Below are positions 6,891 through 10,203 of a stretch of DNA of 10,203 nt, one piece after another; position 1 is the stretch's first letter; every line of letters starts with the position of its first letter. The notes under the pieces were generated by a model, which was not told the origin of the DNA, did no database searches, and saw nothing but the letters and a program-made list of their open reading frames with translations. Both the position numbers and the translations under genes were made by a program. This stretch comes from Clostridium sp. UBA4746. Lineage in GTDB: Bacteria > Bacillota > Clostridia > Clostridiales > Clostridiaceae. The stretch lies in the NCBI GenBank assembly GCA_002403785.1, contig DHIM01000157.1:8355-18557 (forward strand). Direction: 5' to 3'.

Positions 6891-7550
6891 TTATTGTTTA
6901 GCATATTTAGTTTTATAAGCTGCTAGATCATCACTTACAGATGTTTTTTCTAGAGCCTCAAATTCATCCTCTAAAGATTCAACTTTGAGTTCTCCTAACC
7001 CCTCTGCTAAACATTCTGTTTCTTCTATCTTACGTTCTAATCTATCTAAATCAATACTATTACCTTTTGTTCTAACATTAGCTGTAATTTCATTAACTTG
7101 CTTCGTCGCCTCAGCCGTTTTAAGTCTAGCTATTAAACCATCTCTTTTGCCTCTTAAATCTCTTAAATCATCACCTAATTCTAATAGGCTTTTCTTTAAG
7201 TTGTCTGCAGTAATTTTAGAGGCTTGATAAGCTTTTGATAATGAGGCGCTCGTAGCCTCACACTCTTTTTGTTTAGCTATTGCTTTACTAGCTAATTCGT
7301 CATTACCTTTTTCTATAGCCATTTTTATTTTAGATTCCCAATTACTCATGTCTTCAATAGACGAATTCATTTCTCTTTCAAGTCTTTTTACATTTCCAAA
7401 AACTACAGCTGATTTAGTCTTTGCTACATTTAAGGCTTCATCTTTATCTCTTATTGCTTGGTCTATAAGAGCCTCTGTATCCTCATTTGCATCCATTATT
7501 TTATTAACTCCCGCTTTCAGACTATTACCTATCCTATCAAATATTACCAT
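6891..7550 (-). CDS. pspA: PspA/IM30 (Vipp1) family membrane-stress protein
   Basis: A 219-residue, almost wholly helical protein. The first helix (VIFDRIGNSLKAGVNKIMD) is amphipathic, as used by PspA for membrane binding. ALIDQAIRDKDEAL (about 27-40) matches the family's conserved DPEKLIDQ-IRD region. Long coiled-coil segments follow at about 40-150 with a shorter helix to 219. PspA/IM30 proteins form ESCRT-III-like oligomers on the inner face of the cytoplasmic membrane and limit damage and proton leak under envelope stress. The length is normal. ATG at 7550 follows a GGGGG site (7565-7561) about ten bases upstream. It is last in a probable three-gene operon after a Ser-rich membrane protein and a Cys-rich protein, and is followed by a strong terminator. 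No pspF, pspBC or liaRS homologue is visible. Confidence 0.9.
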   Translation of the reverse strand: MVIFDRIGNSLKAGVNKIMDANEDTEALIDQAIRDKDEALNVAKTKSAVVFGNVKRLEREMNSSIEDMSNWESKIKMAIEKGNDELASKAIAKQKECEATSASLSKAYQASKITADNLKKSLLELGDDLRDLRGKRDGLIARLKTAEATKQVNEITANVRTKGNSIDLDRLERKIEETECLAEGLGELKVESLEDEFEALEKTSVSDDLAAYKTKYAKQ

Positions 7551-7605
7551 TATTTATATTCCCCCTGTTATATTTAATATGTCTATTTATGATCTTAATA
7601 ATATA

Positions 7606-8238
7606 CTAGCTCTCCATGAATAGTCCAGCTATATTCTCTAGCTCTTCTTCATTTTCTATATTTATATACTCAGTATCCTCAAGTCCATCAGTCATAATAA
7701 ACATTTGTTTATTATCCTCATCTTCCTTTTCTTGAAGAAGTATATACTTTTTATCATATGCCTTACTCTCTACTATTGCTAATATCTCAAATTCAACATC
7801 TCTTTCTTTTTTATCATTGTATAACTTAAGTGTCTTAGTACTTTCTATTATACAGTTCTCTTTTTTATCACAATTTTCAACTCTGCATCCTGATAAACAA
7901 TTACCACAAGAACTAAATTTACACTCATATTCACACTCTACACATTCACACTTAGAACAATTTTGAACTTGATTTAATTGATTCACGTATTTTCTATGAT
8001 ACTCACGAACTTCTTTAGTATCATCTACTACGATGTGTGTTAGTTTACCAGACTCTTTAATAGCTTTATTTACTAGTTCAGCAAAATCCTCTGATATTTT
8101 TTTAAACTTCAACGCTTTAACTTTGTTCTTTAATGTATCATCTCTAAACTCATTAGAATATACCTTTAAAAATAAATCGCCATGCGCTTTCACATAAGTC
8201 TCACTCATTTTACTTAAATATTCTCTTTCATTACTCAT
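7606..8238 (-). CDS. Unrecognised soluble protein with a ten-cysteine cluster, second gene of the pspA operon
   Basis: A 210-residue protein I do not recognise as a whole. It has three parts. Residues 1-93 are charged and mostly helical. Residues 94-129 hold ten cysteines (94, 97, 99, 102, 106, 111, 114, 118, 123, 129), including CSKCECVEC and CGNCLSGC, which suggest metal (Zn or Fe-S) binding. Residues 135-210 are acidic and probably beta-rich, ending EDTEYINIENEEELENI, somewhat like DUF1292-type domains (low confidence). There is no signal peptide or membrane segment, so it is cytosolic. ATG at 8238 has a GGGAGA site (8256-8251) at a rather long 12-base spacing. It starts 28 bases after the Ser-rich gene and ends 55 bases before pspA, with no hairpin between. 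A job in sensing or regulating PspA is inference from position only. Confidence 0.75.
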   Translation of the reverse strand: MSNEREYLSKMSETYVKAHGDLFLKVYSNEFRDDTLKNKVKALKFKKISEDFAELVNKAIKESGKLTHIVVDDTKEVREYHRKYVNQLNQVQNCSKCECVECEYECKFSSCGNCLSGCRVENCDKKENCIIESTKTLKLYNDKKERDVEFEILAIVESKAYDKKYILLQEKEDEDNKQMFIMTDGLEDTEYINIENEEELENIAGLFMES

Positions 8239-8266
8239 TTAAATTTTAACTCTCCCTTACCATATA

Positions 8267-8722
8267 TTAGTGTTTTCTTTTAATAAATTTGTACACAAAG
8301 AATAATATTACTATGATTACTACTAAACCTGCATACCTTAATATTATGCTAGAAAACGAATTTCCGTATAATATCATTGGCATAAAACTTCTACTATTAT
8401 AATTATTATTACTAACTATAACTGGTGTTTTTACTCCACTATTGTTACTACTTTTATTTACATCACTCGTACTTGTCGATTTATTAGTTGATGTTGATGG
8501 TTTCGTTGTTGAGATTGATGGTTTGGAGTAGCTACTACTTGATTTAAAACTTCCACTACCGCTACTACTTGAACTTTTACTACTACTTGAACTACTTGAA
8601 CTACTATGACTACTACTAGATTTAAATCCACCAGACCTCGATTTAGCATATACATCAAAATTAATTGTTACTAATAATGCTACCATAAGTAATATAGATA
8701 ATATCTTTGATAACTTCTTCAA
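8267..8722 (-). CDS. Small serine-rich secreted/membrane-anchored protein, first gene of the pspA operon
   Basis: A 151-residue protein of no recognised family. Residues 1-26 form a signal peptide (MKKLSKILSILLMVALLV..., cut expected after VYA). Residues 27-96 are low-complexity Ser/Thr, with runs of up to nine serines broken by Lys, His and Gly. Residues 97-125 are Asn-rich, 127-146 a single hydrophobic helix, and the tail KFIKRKH is basic. The likely topology is an extracellular Ser-rich stalk and a C-terminal anchor with the basic tail inside. TTG at 8722 is preferred because GGGGGA (8738-8733) lies ten bases upstream and the result is a clean signal peptide. ATG at 8740 would add six residues but has no ribosome site. 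An RSGG stretch followed by Ser/Gly low complexity also occurs in other PspA-linked membrane proteins, but I cannot assign homology. Confidence 0.75.
   Translation of the reverse strand: MKKLSKILSILLMVALLVTINFDVYAKSRSGGFKSSSSHSSSSSSSSSKSSSSSGSGSFKSSSSYSKPSISTTKPSTSTNKSTSTSDVNKSSNNSGVKTPVIVSNNNYNSRSFMPMILYGNSFSSIILRYAGLVVIIVILFFVYKFIKRKH
8531..8620 (-). repeat. Degenerate AGT/TCA-type triplet tract encoding poly-serine
   Basis: About 90 bases inside the Ser-rich gene are imperfect Ser-codon triplets, including two exact tandem copies of CTACTTGAA on the plus strand (8583-8591, 8592-8600). They encode serine runs of 4, 9, 5 and 4 residues. Changes in copy number by whole triplets or 9-mers would alter length but not frame. 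Confidence 0.7.
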
Positions 8723-8750
8723 TGTTATCTCATCCCCCATTTTTCAAAAA

Positions 8751-8768
8751 TTCTTTAACACTAATATA
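8751..8768. repeat. 18-nt direct repeat, copy nearer the Ser-rich gene
   Basis: TTCTTTAACACTAATATA (plus-strand reading) matches 8847-8864 at 17 of 18 positions, exactly 96 bases apart. This copy is about 10 to 28 bases upstream of the first ATG of the Ser-rich gene. It may be a regulator site or chance in A/T-rich DNA. Confidence 0.4.
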
Positions 8769-8846
8769 TTTATATTTCAATAGATTGGTTTTATGCTTGA
8801 ATGGTATTTACATCTTATATATTTCAGAGTTAATCTAGCTTTAAAG

Positions 8847-8864
8847 TTCTTCAACACTAATATA
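8847..8864. repeat. 18-nt direct repeat, copy overlapping the end of the MFS gene
   Basis: TTCTTCAACACTAATATA is the partner of 8751-8768, with one mismatch. It overlaps the ancestral MFS stop codon (TAG at 8859-8857). Similarity fades outside the 18 bases. Confidence 0.4.
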
Positions 8865-10122
8865 ATTTATCAACTTTTTCTTTTGCTGCATCTAGATGAT
8901 AGGTTACTTGCTTAATATATGGTTTTTTAGAGACAATTAGCCATAATATAAGGCAAACAATTCCTATTACTAAAAACATCAATCCCATTACCAGCTATCT
9001 TATTAGAAAAATTCAAGGAAATTATAAACATACCAATACTACCATAGAAGGTCATTGCACAACTCATTAATGATGAGGCTGCACCAATATCGCCCTGTAA
9101 CTGTTCAAGCATAAGATTAGTTCTTGCAGGTGCCATAATGTTTCCAAACAGCGAGCAGGTATTAAGGATATTGCAAAAACTAAAGGACTTAAATTACATA
9201 TAGTACAAATTAATAACCCACTTATACTAGTCACAACAAATGAAACAGTTATAATTGAATTACTATAATATACTTTTGATAATTTAATGTATAATAGCGG
9301 TCCTAGCAGGTAAAACACCGCGTTCATTGCAAAATAATAACTATATACCTTTTCACTTAATCCAAAACCATTCACGTAAATATAGGAGGATGCCGATATA
9401 AATGACATAGAAGCAACAGATGTCATTGAAAGTATTATCAGAAGTAAAATAAAGCTCTTATTTTTCGCAACTACACCTAACCTTCCTATTGACCTAAATA
9501 TACTCCCTGTATTTAGGTCCTGGTTAGTTTCTTCCATGGCTATGCTTCCAACTAAAGCCAAAACTCCTATAATAGACAACACAATAAATACTCCACGCCA
9601 AGAAAGAACACTTAGTATAATTGCACCTAATACCGGTGAAATTATTGGTAATAACATTCCCATAGACTGAACTAAAGCTATTATAGTTACCCGCCTTCTA
9701 CCACTGTATACATCCTTTACTATTGCTGTTGCTACTGCCGTTGCAGCACCGCAACCAATAGACTGAACAATACGAAAAAAGATAAGTTGATAAACACTCG
9801 CAGAAAATATACATAAAATACTCCCTATGGAATATATAGATAATCCTATAAGTAATACCCTTCTCCTTCCGTATTTATCACTAAGGGGCCCCCAGAATAA
9901 GGTTCCTACAGCATAGAATATAAAGAAAAACATTAATGTAAGATTTACTAGACTTGCTGTTGTGTTAAGGCTTTCGACCATTGTAGGAAGTGCTGGCAGG
10001 TAAATATCTGTGGATAAAGGTATAAATGCACTTAAAAATGCTATAAATATTATAAAACCCTTATCTCCCAAGTATTTTTGTTTCTTTTCCCTTTTGTCAT
10101 TTGTATATGTACTGTTTTCCAT
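8857..10122 (-). pseudogene. Bcr/CflA-type MFS multidrug efflux transporter, broken by two frame lesions
   Basis: The intact N-terminal part starts at ATG 10122 (GGAGGA at 10133-10128). It has the Bcr/CflA signature STDIYLPALP in TM1 and the MFS motif A GPLSDKYGRRRVLL, with further TM helices to about 9155. The family extrudes drugs by proton antiport with 12 TM helices and about 400 residues. Near 9152 the reading slips: the original frame gives a wrong tail and stops at 9067. The next frame continues properly with LFGNIMAPARTNLMLEQ and SLMSCAMTFYGSIGMFIISL down to about 8993. There a second lesion returns to the first frame (VMGLMFLVIGIVCLILWL ... AKEKVDKLY) and ends at TAG 8857. The first lesion looks like one lost base, the second like one gained (or two lost). 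Neither lies in a homopolymer. It is non-functional unless these are sequencing errors. Confidence 0.82.
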
Positions 10123-10203
10123 TCTTTTCCTCCAATAATAGTAGCACAGAGTACCAACTTTTTATTTTGAATTAACCTATTGTAACTTTTTTACTTCATT
10201 TCA
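10123..10203 (-). other. Upstream region of the MFS gene, to window edge
   Basis: It contains the MFS ribosome site GGAGGA (10133-10128). I find no confident promoter: TTGGTA and TATTAT on the minus strand are only 11 bases apart, and TTACAA/TAAAAA is 15 apart. No gene is visible in these 81 bases. Confidence 0.4.

Noticed and set aside
6891..8722. Equivalence to the Bacillus ydjFGHI (PspA, zinc ribbon, TPM, SPFH) cluster
   Set aside because: Gene order and protein features differ: no SPFH or TPM domain is visible and the Cys-rich protein is not a TFIIB-type zinc ribbon.
8927..9136. Short minus-strand frame as a separate gene
   Set aside because: Its residues are the missing middle of the MFS transporter in a shifted frame, so it is part of the broken gene.

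Overview
The window is very A+T-rich DNA from a low-GC Gram-positive, most likely a motile, spore-forming Clostridium-type bacterium. The supporting evidence is an alpha/beta small acid-soluble spore protein (SASP) at the left edge, a methyl-accepting chemotaxis protein (MCP), a PASTA-type Ser/Thr kinase, strong GGAGG ribosome sites and hairpin terminators between convergent genes. The species cannot be named from the sequence. It reads as ordinary chromosome; I see no tRNA, rRNA, CRISPR array, insertion sequence or prophage genes.

Layout, left to right. At 1-80 (minus) is the N-terminus of a SASP. At 81-413 is a divergent spacer holding a perfect A/T palindrome. At 414-2528 (plus) is a membrane MCP, converging on a TerC-family membrane protein (minus, ending at 2621) across a shared hairpin. 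Upstream of TerC, on the minus strand, lies a PASTA Ser/Thr kinase (3480-4958) with its own terminator and two candidate promoters, and then a cytosolic DsbA-like thiol oxidoreductase (5236-5889). Diverging from that is a membrane-anchored NlpC/P60 peptidase (6120-6695, plus).

From 8722 down to 6891 (minus) three closely spaced genes form a probable operon. They encode a secreted or anchored serine-rich small membrane protein, a soluble protein with ten cysteines in 36 residues, and a PspA/IM30 membrane-stress protein. A strong hairpin follows the last gene. This is the best candidate here for a poorly described system: a PspA module with two unfamiliar partners. Upstream on the same strand is a Bcr/CflA-type MFS drug-efflux gene (8857-10122) broken by two frame lesions, with the C-terminal part still readable in a changed frame.

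Several genes concern the cell envelope (PASTA kinase, NlpC/P60, PspA module, efflux pump), but they are separate transcription units and nothing shows that they act together. Two points need checking against raw reads or relatives: the TerC gene appears to have lost its ATG start (ACG stands at the expected place after a good ribosome site), and the MFS gene has two lesions that compensate in frame.
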